Positions 37,001 through 48,714 of a stretch of DNA of 64,000 bases are shown here, piece after piece. Positions within the stretch are counted from its first letter, which is position 1; every line of letters starts with the position of its first letter. The translations under genes and the position numbers were made by a program. Under the pieces are notes generated by a model. It had not been told where the DNA came from, made no database searches, and saw only the letters and a program-made list of their open reading frames with translations. Origin of the DNA: Astragalus membranaceus (lineage: Eukaryota; Streptophyta; Magnoliopsida; Fabales; Fabaceae); NCBI GenBank assembly GCA_039519185.1, contig CM076851.1, positions 49,706,751 through 49,770,750 of the forward strand, written 5' to 3'.

Positions 37001-40000
37001 GCTTGAATGTTTGATTTAAATGTGTAGAAGCTGCACAAAACCACTAACAAAATTAGTATAGAGGGGAAACTAGACCCGAATAGATTTACTTTGTCACAGG
37101 AAAAGCATTCATAGATGTATTTAACAGAAAAAGAAATACCTAATCGGTAAAACGCAGAAGTGGCTTTGTTCTTTACTTCTTATGACTATACTAGTTCTAT
37201 GTGTTCAATATTTCTGAGGTTCAAACTTCAAATGCTTCAAGTATACTATTATTTATTTTAGTAAAAAGGAAACTTTAAGAGAATGATGATGAGTATCTTC
37301 TGCAGGATGCAGGCACCAGTACCGCGGTACCCACTCTGGACATTTTTTAAGATGATAAACTATAATGAAGACAAAACTTTTTATCATATAAAATCTTGTT
37401 GGCCTGCCAACATCTCGAAGCACTTTGTACAAAATCCAGTGCATCATAGTGTTGGAATGATTTAGCAAACATGAACAGTATCTTCTGTATCCTCAAGAAG
37501 CACTTCAGCCACCAGAAGGTATAGTGTGAAAGAAAGGCTGATACTAGATTCATCAGAACAATCTATCTTTACAGTAAAGATCGTCTGCTAGTCTCAGAAT
37601 GCAGAAATTTACCGTAAAACAGACAATAACTTCTGAACAACGCAAAGGAATATGCTGATAACACACACTGCACACAATTATAGAGATATAACATTTTACC
37701 TCCCTAAAATGCCCGAGACCACCAAAAGGAAATGCTAATCAACAATTTTGATATCTTTTTAATAAACTATACATCCATGAGAAAATATACAACAACTTGA
37801 TACAATTAAAGGAAGTAAATGCTTATTTGCCAACTATCATAAAAAAAAAAAAAAAGTTGCTTATGCCAATCCTTATTTCGTCTTTACTTTTTTGGTTCTC
37901 ATATTTTCATCGGATGCAAATAAATTTCCACCAAAAGTCATCAATAAAATATCTACCACTGCCAGTCCATGATTAAAAACTACATCATTCAAAGAAACAT
38001 GGTATGAAGTTGGAAAACTTACGTGATAACCCAAGTCCTGTTAAGATTTTTCCATTTCCAAGGGTCAAATGGTTTTTATATCTACGATCATCAATTGCAG
38101 CTGCTACGGATACTATCCACGGACTATATGAAACTAATGTCTTAGGAAAAGGACCAGCATTTCCTGCAGCCTGTGCAACAAATACACCAGCTTTCACGGC
38201 CCCAAGTAGTGTAGCATCAAATGGATTCAAAAATGTGGTTTTGGTAGTTGCAGGTGGACTGTTCGGTCCAATTGAAAGGCTGAGTATATCCACCCCATCA
38301 TGTACAGCCTGTTGATTATCAAATTTGAACAACTAGACATCTTGTGATAAATCGCTGATTGTATAACAATGAGACTGAATAACTGATTGTCCAACTTTAT
38401 GATCATGTTGAGTAAGAGCATTTTTTAAAGCAACTCAGTGTATGGGCTAAAGATCAGTAAAGGAGGAGTAAAACATCAGAGTTTTATACCTGATCAATAG
38501 CTGCAACTACATCTGCAACAAACCCTCCAAACAGTCTATATAGTGCTTTGTACACAGCGATCCTGTAGACAAACACATCAAGTGTTTAACGCAATAGAAA
38601 AAACCAAACAGATTAAGTTTCCCATTTTGTTCAAACAAGTGAGCAATTTACAGGGTACTATTCCTTACCTGGCACGGGGAGCCATTCCACTAGCTTTCCC
38701 AAACTCGTGTCCATACATCCTCACAGGAATTCCATTTCTTCCAGCTGCAATAGAGGCTGTATGACTGCCAGATGAAGATGCGAGAAAAAATGAAGAAAGA
38801 AAGATAAAAGAACAACTGTTATCAAATTAGAAAATATGGCTTCAACCATAACTGCCGATACTATCCATTTCAAATATTTATAAGACATATACCAAGGAAC
38901 CGGAATTGGAGAGTTTTTGCTAATGGGCTAGTTGATAGATCCTACACATTTCTAGTTGATATTGCTTAGCTCCTTAGCATCACCGATGAATTATGAGGAT
39001 ACATCTTTCTTTTTAAGCCTCTAATTGCCAATCTTTATTAAAGAAATAACTATAATTTGTGTCAAGATTTCCATAGCGAGGCTATAATCATCAATTAACC
39101 ATGAGGCTGGCCGTTATTAGTTACTTAATGTACAACCATAACTAAAGAGACAAATATGGACATTCAGTGTTCTTTTGATGTCGTGCATAAGACCCGCCAT
39201 AAAGAGGACATCACAAGGATTCAAAGTGAAGAAGTTAATAAAGAAGGAAAAAGAGTCTAACCTTCCATGGCCATCTCCATCCAGAGGAGACGCAAAATTG
39301 ATGGAAGGGTTAAATGCCCCAGCAGCTATTGCAGCTTGTGCAAAATGTTGTGCTCCAATAATCTTCCCATTACAGAAACTTCTTTTAGTGTCGGGATCAA
39401 TTTCACATTTTCCTCTATATTTTGCAACTGGCCCATATGGCTCAGTATTATGAGTCGCAAAGCTCGGATGGCGAGGATAGATCCCAGAGTCCACAAATCC
39501 AATCACAATGTCTTCTCCAGCCTTATCAAAGCCACCTCCTGTTGGCCACACACCAGTTGGAAGCCCCAAAAATTTTGGGGTATGTGTAGTAAGTCTCCTC
39601 ACTTTCCAGTCTCTCTCAACAGATTTTACACCAGGAGCATGTCTAAGAGTTTCTACCTACTAATATAACATGATATAAGGTAAGGAAATCAGAGTGCAGA
39701 AATGGATTTCATACCCTCAAAACTCGGTTTTTTCAACCATAATAGTAAAGAAAGATGACAGAAGACTAGACGTCACCTGTTCTGGGGAAAGATGAACAGA
39801 AAATCCATTTATAAGATGCTTATAGCTGTAGAGTTTTGTATATGTCCCACGGTCAAACAGCATCCCCAGAAGCATATCATGTCTATTCTCAAGGTGGCGA
39901 GCATAAGAAGTGACCATCTCACTGGAACAAGTATAAAGAAACATCAAACTTTGAGGAACAACACAAATTAAAATCCAGTTCTCAGTTGAGCATGCACTTA

Positions 40001-40492
40001 GCCTTAATTTATGTTTACTAGAAATCTTGTGTGCAAAATAGAGTGAGTAGATGCATTAGCCATATTCATAACAGAAGTTACCCAATACAAATATCTTGAC
40101 TTTTTCACATCACTTGTATATAAAAGTATAACTTATTTTTAGTTAAAAAAAAGCATAACTTATTTGAACAAAAGTTAGCATAAGATCACAGTGATATAAC
40201 AATTTTTATTTCCATATTCTCTAAATTCCACACTCATACAAAATGTAAAAAACACATTGACAAATTCAAGTATTCAATAAAAAAGTCAAGAAGAATATTA
40301 GCAAACACCATACCTTGTTGTATCAATCTTCTCATCAGATTCAACAGCAGTGGCTTCAAACCCATCCACACCACCTGTATAACTTATAATAGGCTCACCT
40401 TCAACAGTTACTATGTACACCTCCCCCTCACCATATAATACAAGAGAAAATAGAATCATAAATACACACCCAAACTCCACCAACAACCTCAT
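28004..40492 (-). CDS. SBT2.5-like: Subtilisin-like serine protease, SBT2.5/SBT2.6 (SLP3) type, ten coding exons
   Basis: Secreted or vacuolar/apoplastic serine protease of plant subtilase group 2. Coding exons (minus): 40492-40314, 39921-39777, 39656-39262, 38764-38669, 38562-38490, 38308-38023, 37030-36705, 36515-36248, 35549-35268, 28410-28004. All borders are GT-AG and phases agree. The sum is 2457 bases (818 aa), close to Arabidopsis SLP3. Order: signal peptide (MRLLVEFGCVFMILFSLVL), I9 propeptide (EVYIVTVEGEPIISY ... SYKHLINGF), catalytic Asp in VIGFVDSGIYP, His in DGHGSHTA, PA-like insert (about residues 380-520), oxyanion Asn in QAAGNAGPFP, Ser in SGTSMAAPH, and a fibronectin-like C-terminus (last exon). 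An ATG ten codons upstream (40522) would put a charged stretch before the signal peptide, so 40492 is preferred. The last intron is 6.9 kb because of a retrotransposon. Confidence 0.93.
28648..34709 (-). mobile_element. Ty3/gypsy element (Reina-like chromovirus relative) in the last intron of the subtilase gene
   Basis: LTRs 28648-28965 and 34392-34709 (318 bp each, about three differences by eye) with TG...CA ends. Flanks cttaa and tttaa differ by one base. Same strand as the host gene. Short LTRs and gag starting right behind a TGGTGCTTTCATT primer site suggest the Reina type; the lineage is my inference. Coding is split by several frameshifts. Confidence 0.85.
28884..34366 (-). pseudogene. 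gag-pol polyprotein of the intronic gypsy element, frameshifted
   Basis: Order on the minus strand: gag from MPLKATNPTSKDLDDAIQ (34366), continued in another frame at about 33,600 (GSVAEYQANFEKLGNRVL); zinc knuckle CYNCDVKFVPGHKC; protease LVDTGSTHN; RT with FCVDYRALN and FFDDILIYS; RNase H TDASATAIGAVLSQ. A frameshift near 31,180 follows, then the integrase zinc finger (HSGVKPT ... HCTICQQNK), the core start WEELTMDFITHLPNS after another shift, and the C-terminal YGPFKVLRRIGKVAYELELP. No chromodomain is visible. Instead a Pro/Ser/Ala-rich tail follows (29,700-28,884) with repeats of ASSEPLIQ and LLDA, whose stop lies inside the 3' LTR. Shifts near 33,600, 33,350, 31,180, 30,700, 30,320 and 29,430 make it non-functional as sequenced. 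A T10 run near 30,700 could be a sequencing error. Confidence 0.8.
34710..35267. other. Remainder of the last subtilase intron
   Basis: No exon or element seen. AT-rich intron text up to the donor of exon 9 at 35,267. Confidence 0.7.
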
Positions 40493-41144
40493 TTCTCTCC
40501 AACAACTGAGCTCCAACCTCAATTGTTATACATACATAAATATATGCATTCGAGATCTGTTCATCATTCCAAAGCCACACAGTTAGACAAATTAAAACTT
40601 CAATCGCTTCACAATACCACAATAGCCAAATGTAAACAAAAATAACATGACATCAATTTTTATTACAGAATTGCAGATTATTAAAAATGCAGAAAATGCT
40701 TGCTTATATTCCAATATTATTCCTGAGAGTTAAAAAGAATCTTTTTTTTCATTCCCGTATTTAGATAGGATTACGACAGAAGTGAGAGAAAGATCCTCTT
40801 TGTATAAACAGCTAGATTAAGCTATTAAAAAATATTTCTATAATTAAAAATAAAATAAAAAATGTTTTCCTTTAGAGACCTATTGAAAAAAAAGCTGAAA
40901 AAACAGCTTATGAACATCTCAAATAAGCTAATCCAAACACGGACAACGAAACAAAGGAAAGGCTTATTGGTGAAGAGCATTAAGCGTTGAAAAGAAGAGT
41001 TTGAAGAGCAAAACAGAGCAAGTAGCATTGGCAATGAAATTAAAAGGAAGTGTAGAAGCAATTAAAGTAAGTGAAAATAGTAATGTTACTAACAATTATG
41101 ATAATGATGATGGTGATAGGAGTAATGGAAGTTAGTTAGCGTAC

Positions 41145-41480
41145 CAGTGTGAGTTCGATCCGCGGGTTGAGGTGGAATAATGAGGGAGACTCAATGAGTC
41201 ATTGGGAAGTGGAGAGATAAAAGGAGAAGAAGAAGGAGAATAAAGGAGTTGAGTTGAGTTGAGTTGAAGTGGAAGTAAAGAATCGTCGGTAAGAAGAAAA
41301 GGAGAAGATCGTAACAAAGAGAAAAAAAGGTTGATTGATTCACACACACGCCATTCAAATGGGATCCAGTGAACTCCACTGATCGAAGATCTAACGGTTA
41401 CCTTTTGATGCCATGGTTGAGTAGTAAAGGAGTGAGTGAAATGAAAGAGGGAGACCGAGAGAGAGAGAGAGGTTCTTATG
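41145..41480 (-). other. Probable 5' UTR exon of the subtilase gene
   Basis: CT-rich on the minus strand, ending at a donor-like CACTG|GTACGC near 41,144. A 5' UTR intron would then span about 41,143 to just before the ATG region (40,5xx). The acceptor could not be fixed. The frames read in this region are low-complexity Ser/Leu/Phe. Confidence 0.5.
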
Positions 41481-41495
41481 TGATGGAGCAGGGAC

Positions 41496-41504
41496 CCTTT
41501 TATA
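41496..41504 (-). promoter_or_regulatory. TATA box of the subtilase gene
   Basis: Minus strand reads GGTTATAAAAGGGTCC, a strong plant TATA box about 30 bp upstream of the CT-rich 5' UTR. A Mutator-like element ends 28 bp further upstream. Confidence 0.65.
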
Positions 41505-41532
41505 ACCAAGATTAGATTATATTATTATTATT

Positions 41533-42954
41533 AGGCTAAATATCACTTTTGATCATTTATCTTTGCTCTTGGTTTCACTTTGGTCATTTATCTTTTTTTT
41601 GGTCTGTTTTGGTCCCTCATGTTTCATTTTTGTTTCATTTTGGTCCCTACCATAAGTTTTGGCTTACGGATGTCACGCTGACAGTTAACTGCTGACGTGG
41701 CGTCCTCAATCCATTAAATGACGTGGAAACAAATATTATTTAATTGTAAATAAATTCGTTTATTAATTTAAATAAAACATAAAACAAAACAATTAAAACA
41801 TTGAAATGAATTGAGAAATTAACAACATCACCATGAAACCCAGAAACAACAACATCAAACAAACAAGCTCATCTTCCATTTCAAATCAAACAAATAGCAA
41901 CATCAAACACAAAAACGAAGAACACGGAAACGAAGATCTGAAACCTTTTAAAAATCGTTTCTAAGAGCAACATCAAACACAGAAACGAAGAAATTAACAA
42001 CATCACTGTGAAACCCTCTCTTTTGTTCTTCATTTTGATTTGTTGTTTTTGTTCTTCGCTTTCTCTCTTTTGTTCTTCGTTAGTTTTTCCAGATCTGAGC
42101 TGTTCTTCATTTGTTCTTCATTTTAATTCGTTATTTTTTCCAGATCTGAAAGGGACCAAAATGAAACGACACAAACAATGAGAGGGACAAATTGAAACAA
42201 CACAAACAATGAGAGGGACCAAAATGAAACCAAGGAAAAACAGGGAGGACTATAAAATGAAACAAATGAGCATCAACAGAGAACCCAGATCTGGAACTCA
42301 GATCTGCACAGAGAAGAAGAAATCAGAACCCAGATCTGTGCCAATATCCCAAACCCAGACTTGTTATTAGATGCTCATGAAGAACGAAAACGAAGATGAA
42401 ACGCAAACGGAGAAAACCCAGAACGAAACCCAAATGAACAAAAACGAATAACGAATACGGGTTGAATACGAATTCCAAAAATTGCTTTAATGTTTTAATG
42501 GAAGAAACCCGGATTTGGAAGAAACCCAACGATAATAGAAGAACAAAATTGCTTTAATGTTCTAATGGAAGAAACCCACTGATAATGGAAGAACAAAAAT
42601 GAAGAGTGACGGTTGAATGAAACCCACTGATTCTTAGATTTTGTTTTTAAGTTTTGTTAATTTGTTGATTTTGATTTTACAATTTATGTTTTTATGTTTT
42701 ATGCTTTATTTAAATTAAAAAATGAAATTGCTGATGTGGAAATGAGTATGCCTTATTTCTGCCACGTCATTTAATGAATTGAGGACGCCACGTCAGCAGT
42801 TAACTGCCAGCGTGGCGTCTGTTAGTCAAAACTAACGTCAGGGACCAAAATGAAACAAAAATAAAACATGAGGGACCAAAACGGACCAAAAAAAAAATAA
42901 AGGACCAAAGTGAAACCCAGAGCAAATATAAAGGATTAAAAGTGCTATTTAGCC
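41533..42954. mobile_element. Mutator-like non-autonomous element, 1422 bp, in the subtilase promoter
   Basis: Ends GGCTAAATATCACTTTTGAT and its inverse (agtgctatttagcc). The arms carry the 'ggtccctcatgtttcattttt' type phrases and the inverted segment gacgtggcgtcctcaat / attgaggacgccacgtc. Same general design as 19,101-20,640. The TSD is not clear in the AT-rich flank (ttattatta versus taatatata). Interior has repeats of 'aacgaagaacac' and 'ccagatctg' and no transposase. Confidence 0.75.
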
Positions 42955-43957
42955 TAATATATAAGTACTTTGTTAACACTTATTGAGACCTTTCCTAATA
43001 CCAATAAATCTTGAAATCCAACTCACCTAAACTTTATTTATGTAAACAACGAGGGAAAGAAAATTGGCAATATCCTCTAGGGCAGTAAGATATCATTTCA
43101 ATACTTTTTTTCCTATTCTGGATTTCTAGTAAAGTGGGTAGGGCCGTATAGATTTAGCAAATTTGCCAAATATTCATGGCCCGATAATGACCTCTACTAA
43201 TCTTCAATGAAACATCTACTTACCCACCCATCTTTAGGTCTCTCCTCTCAATCACTTTTTTATCAATCATATATTCACATGCCTTGAAACAAATATCTTG
43301 TTTAAGAGATCTGAACTCAATTTCACTCATAACAAGCATTCTTTTGGGATCATGGTGGAAATGGTCTAGACGTAGGTTTATGTTAAAGCTATTTTTTTTA
43401 ATAAATTGGGTATCATCTGCGCGTAATTACAGAGACTAATCTCTGAGTCGGGTATGATCACAATGGGCAGCAAAACTCTTCATCAAGAAATTTAACTTTA
43501 TTGCATGTCCAAGGCTGGATTCGAACACCATAGCTTTTAGATAGACTCACGATTAGAACTCCACACCTGGAAAACAAACATGTTGTCAAGAGTACACTCG
43601 TATCAACATTTGTTTTGATAAATGTACTTTTCAGAAATGAGTAGTTGGAATTCACATTTATTGATGCTAGTTTATGTAGTGGGAATTCACCTTCTACTAA
43701 ACAAAAATCCATCAATATTTTGGATTGTGGGAATTCATATTTATAAGTAGGAAAATATTAGTTTGGGAATTGGAGCACACTAAAGACTAAATTATAACGG
43801 TCTCTTGATTTATTAAGAGTATAATTAAAAGAAAATGGTTAAATTAGCTTTGTAAAACATAAAAAAAATTGAGACAAAATTAGAAAACTGATACATCAAA
43901 TGATATGGAATGAAAGAAGTAAGAAATATTGAGATTTATTAGACAATCTATCACAAT
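42955..43957. other. Intergenic spacer, no feature recognised
   Basis: No gene, TIR or tRNA supported. An 85-codon minus frame at 43715-43458 has no recognisable domain. Confidence 0.6.
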
Positions 43958-44899
43958 CTCGGAAGCCCCGATACTCCAAAATGGGTCAAGTAATCCGACA
44001 CGTATCCGATACCGATACGTGTTGGATACGTCCGGATACGTATCCAAAGAGTATCCTGAAATTTATATTTATTTTTTAATTCAAAAAAGACCAGATACTT
44101 GCAGGATACGTGATAGATACGTTGGGGATACGGTGCCATTGCAGGATACAGACGGGATACGTTGCGGGATACCAAGGAAGGATTTTAAAAAACAAACGTT
44201 TCCTTTTCATTTGAAACAAACTGTTTCTTTAATATATATTTGAAAGTAAATTATATATAAACTAATGAAATAATAAAACTGAAAACAATAAACAAATAAT
44301 AAAATAATAAAGATGAAAACAAAACCCTAATTTTAAATGATAGAGGCGTTGTATAATAAAGATGAAAACAAAACCCTAATTTTAAATGATAGAGGCGCTG
44401 TATACGGGAAGAAAAAGAAAGCTCTCACGCAAACGAACTCCATAGTTGCAAACTCCTTGAAAGCAAAGGTGCAGAACTACCTGCGATAGCCACGGCGACC
44501 ACCAGCAAAATCCACTGCGGCCGCCACTCTATTTCATTGCTGACTTTTGGGTTTTCTTCAAGAAAGGTGCGCTCTGTTTTAGATGCTCTGTTTTTGGCTT
44601 CTCTGTTGCTAATACTTGTGCATGTTTTAGTTTTCCTATTTTTTAGTTTGTCTATTTTTTAGTCCTTCTCTTTCCTGTTGTAGATGTTTATTGATTTGTG
44701 TTTGGCTTGCTAATGCTAACGCCTTAGTTTTTCGTTTATAGATACTCTGATTTTGTTTTTTCTTTGTCCTTTTTTTGTTTTTTTTTCTATTTTAATTTAA
44801 TTTTTTATTGAATCGTATCTTGATTTTCAAAATTTTCTTGTATCCACGTATCCGTATCGTGTCGTATCTCGTATCGCATCCCATATCTGGGCTTCATAG
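43958..44899. mobile_element. hAT-like non-autonomous element, 942 bp, 8-bp TSD
   Basis: Perfect 8-bp duplication atcacaat (43950-43957 and 44900-44907). Imperfect TIR CTCGGAAGCCCCGATAC versus CTATGAAGCCCAGATAT. Subterminal arrays of 'ggatacg/cgtatcc' words lie at both ends (43,995-44,175 and 44,845-44,890). A 48-bp direct duplication lies at about 44,306-44,402. Superfamily assigned from TSD length and layout; no transposase. Confidence 0.7.
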
Positions 44900-45089
44900 A
44901 TCACAATAAACTAAAATATTATAGTCAGCTTATAACATTTCTTTGGTAAAAAAAAGCTTATAACACTTCCTTTGTTAAAAAAAAGCTTATAACATTTTCA
45001 TACTCACTGCAGACAAAATTTTTTTTGACAGAAGATCAAAAATCACATTTTCATATTCACTAAATATTACATTTTACTAGTGCAGAAAA

Positions 45090-45690
45090 GACATTTAGCA
45101 TCGGTTGTTTTGGACATTTAGCATCGGTTATCCGACGATGCTAAATCGGTTATTTAACCGATGCTAAAAGTCACTTTTAGCATCGGGTGTAAGAAACAAC
45201 CGATGCTAAAAGTCATTTTTTTTATCAAAAATGACATTTAGCATCGGTTGTTTCAAATAACCGATGCTAAAAGTCATTTCCAGGACATTTAGCATCGGTT
45301 GTTTCAAACACCCGATGCTAAATGTTACTTTTAGCATCGGGTGTTTGAAACACGCGATGCTAAAAGTCATTTTTTTATCAAAAATGACATTTAGCATCGG
45401 TTGTTTCAAATAACCGATGCTAAAAGTCATTTCCAGGACATTTAGCATCGGTTGTTTCAAACACCCGATGCTAAATGTCCTGGAAATGACTTTTAGCATC
45501 GGTCAATTGAAACAACCGATGCTAAATGTCCTGAAAATGACTTTTAGCATCGGTTATTTGAAACAACTGATGCTAAATGTCCTGGAAATGATTTTTAGCA
45601 TCGGTTATTTGAAACAACCGATGCTAAATGTCATTTTTGATTAAAAAAATGACATTTAGGATCGTTTGTTTGAAACAACCGATGCTAAAT
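45090..45690. repeat. Left subterminal array of about 11 palindromic units
   Basis: Units of 28-29 bp, arms AGCATCGGTTGTTT and AAACAACCGATGCT, in tandem with short spacers (acatt, tcatttttttat, ccaggac). The frames read through the array (e.g. repeated FSIGYLKQPMLNV) are products of the repeat and not genes. Confidence 0.92.
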
Positions 45691-45966
45691 GTCTAGTTTC
45701 TTCTTATATTTTGTTCATTTTTAATCCATATCGGTCGAATGGATTAATACTCCACCATAACACAATTTAGAATGCCTTTCCTACTTTACCAATTTTGCGA
45801 AAGCATGTAAAACAACCATAACACAAACAAAATACTTCAAATTCTATTGAAATTTAATTAATATCATACAATACAAGTTATTAATCTTATAAGTTATACA
45901 AATTTCTTACACAAAATTCCATCAATCTTCCTCAGTTTGGAAACAATATATTGAATAAAGAGAACA

Positions 45967-47661
45967 TGTAACATCCGCAAAATAATTAATAGAATTATTT
46001 GGGTGTTAACCCAATTAAATTAATTTAGTACTTGACTGGTAAATTTATTGAGTGCAAAAATTAATTATTGGTCGTTATCGGATCGTTAACCGGATAATAT
46101 GGATCAATGAAGTTTCGGAATCGAAATTGGAGATTTAGATCGATATGGTAATTGGATCACGTTACCACTTATATATTAATAAATATATATATGTATGTGT
46201 ATGTGTGGGTGAGAAGAAAAAGAAAGAATTAAAAAGAAAGAAAGAAAAGAGAGAAGGAAGCGTGAGAAACAGAGAAGAAAAGAGAGAAAAGGAGAGAAAA
46301 GAGAAAGAAAGGGTGAGGAGGAAGAAGAAGAAAAAGGGAAGGGTTCGGTTCATCAAAACGACTTCATTCCAACACGAAAAATGCTCAGCGTTACTTCCTC
46401 TTCGATTTGGTACCAAGATCTTCATCATCAACCCTCTCTCTCTCACTTTGCCATTTTCGAACTTGAGAGGGAAAATCGGAGTTTCGATGGTTGTAACTCA
46501 AGGAAAAGCTAAGGACGATGTTTAGGAGCGAGCACGAGGTGGATTACTCGAGTATCGAAGATCGATTGGGTGATTTGGAGTTGAAAATCAAAGATTGGGG
46601 TTATGGATGAATAGTAGCTTTTGGAGGTTAGGGATGATGAATAGTGTCCGTGGAGGATTTCGAGGGGTTTGGCATTTCGGTCAAAAGCGGTTTCGTGATC
46701 GAGTGGGAAGCTTTGGAAGCGGATAGGGTGTCGCCGGAGCGGGGAGCGTTTGTGTGGCTACTCGGTGATTTCGGCTCGATCGTGGATCACGCGTCGAGGG
46801 TGAGTTCTACTCACGTTTAGGATTTTTCATTTCGAATTAATTGATAAACTGTTTTATCGCTTTCGCTGGACTGGAATATTATGTGATACTGTCTGATTCG
46901 GGTTAGGAATCGATTGGGGCGAGTCTCGGGTTGCGTCGTGTTAAAAATGGAATTTTTGGTGATTTGATTCGAGAGATTTTGATTTAAAACCGTTATTTGG
47001 AAAATCGCCGTAATTTGATAAACTTCGATTTGATTAAGATTTTGTTTGATTATATGTGTGTGAAAACTGTTTTCAATCGAAACGAGAATCGGAATTAAGC
47101 GGAATCGCGATTTTCGCGCGAAACCGCCAAAATCTGCCCTTGACAGACCCCCCTGCTGTCTGTTTGCGCGCCGTTTGCGCGCCACGCGTCACTCGCGCGC
47201 CAGTTGGCAGAACCTGCTGTCTGTTCGCGCGCCGTTTGCGCGCCACGCGCCACTCGCGCGCCAGTTGGCAGAATTTCAGCAACCAAACACTGTTTTTCGT
47301 TTCGCGATAACTTTTGATCCGGGAACCCGATTGAGGTGTTCTAAGATGCGTTGGAAAGCTTATTCAGAGGCCTAACTGAATATTCTATTTTTAAGGCAAA
47401 ATGAACTGTTTTTGAAGCTATAGATTGTTTCGAAAAACCGACTAATAGTACACGTGTGCGGATATGTTTTATTAATAATAAAACGGACTATGAGTCCTAC
47501 GTGATATGGTTTAACCGACGTGGGATGATTATTAAATATTGTCTAAACCGGTCTACGATTCACGATATATAAATTATATCGACTATGGGAAATGACCCGA
47601 TACGGGTGTTACGTTCAATTATTGGTCTGAATGTAAATGAACTAAATGTTCATATTATTGT

Positions 47662-47698
<37 letters not shown>

Positions 47699-48571
47699 CG
47701 AGTTTGGGTGATGACCCATGAGGTTGACATTCTAGGCGGGGAAGTCATGATCCCTTACCCTAGTCCCGTATGCCATTAGGGAAAGTACTATTGGTAAGGG
47801 GGTTCACCGGGATTACCAAAGCTGGGGTCGGTGTTATGTCACAGTTATAAAACAGTTCACCGGGATTACCAAAGCTGGGGTCGGTGCTGTAATAAAATTA
47901 TGAAGCGGTTCACCGGGATTACCAAAGCTGGGGTCGGTACCGTGTTAAAGTTAGAAAGAATGGTCACCGGGATTACCAAAGCTGGGGTCGGTGTCATTCT
48001 AAAGATATCAATAGTATGGTTACCGGGATTACCAAAGCTGGGGCTGGTATCATACTATGTTGACTAGTACGAGTCACCGGGATTACCAAAGCTGGGGTCG
48101 GTGTCGTGCTAAATTAAAAGAATGTAATTTATAAAGTAAACTACGAATGTTCGAGAATTCATAAATGAACCGAGAGCGTAGTTAGGGGTCTCGGTAGAAC
48201 TCACTGAGATTGTATCTCACTGTTTAAATGTTGTGGTTTTACAGATAAACAGGGAAAGTGGAGATCCAAGAGGCACGAGTAGGTGGTACTCGGATGGTTG
48301 CTGAAGACTTAGCTTTTATGCTTAAGTTATGTTTTCCCTTGTTAGTTATGTATTTATTTCCGCTTTCTTGTACGATATTGAGCACTATAGTTTGCTGAAG
48401 ATTATGGTCAGAGAACCTGTTCGGTCTTATTTATATTTAAGACTGTTTTGTTGTTATTCAGCGAGAACTATATTGTAGTGTTCAGTATCTATGCAGGAAT
48501 TTTATATCTCTGATTATTTTATGATGGTACACTTGGGTATTTTTACATGTTAAAAATACCGGGGTGTTACA
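45967..48571 (+). repeat. 5' LTR (2605 bp)
   Basis: Starts tgtaacatccgc and ends ggtgttaca. Contains a purine-rich tract (46,210-46,345), a GC-rich duplicated segment (47,160-47,275; gcgcgccgtttgcgcgcca), an (AT)n run near 47,665, and six copies of the 28-bp tandem motif (47815-48102). The 126-codon frame at 46145-46525 is repeated in the other LTR and is not considered a gene. Confidence 0.93.
47815..48102 (+). repeat. Six spaced copies of a 28-bp motif in the LTR
   Basis: Motif caccgggattaccaaagctg... ending gtcggt, with starts at about 47815, 47858, 47911, 47965, 48020 and 48075, i.e. every 43-56 bp with unlike spacers. The same six-copy array is in the 3' LTR at about 53,867-54,157. Confidence 0.9.
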
Positions 48572-48714
48572 GTTGGTATCAGAGCAGTTCGACCTAGTCG
48601 GACTTAGTTTAGGATTGAGTCGATTCCTTGCTAGTCCTTTTTGTAATTACACTTGTGATGCTAAGAGACATTGAGCCTGATCAACTTAATACTTAGTGCA
48701 TCATAAGCGGAATT

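Noticed and set aside
40298..40522. Start of the subtilase at 40522
   Set aside because: The ten extra residues contain Arg/Glu and would bury the signal peptide; the ATG at 40492 gives a standard signal sequence and family-like length.
45206..45644. Frames with repeated FSIGYLKQPMLNV units, looking like a repeat protein
   Set aside because: They are translations of the palindromic CACTA subterminal array, and the same peptide appears on both strands.
46145..46525. 126-codon frame, repeated at 52221-52595
   Set aside because: Lies in the LTRs, Lys/Arg/Glu-rich from a purine tract; no support as a gene.
47815..48102. Repeat-spacer array resembling a CRISPR
   Set aside because: Plant nuclear LTR sequence, irregular spacers of 15-28 bp, present in both LTRs, no cas genes.
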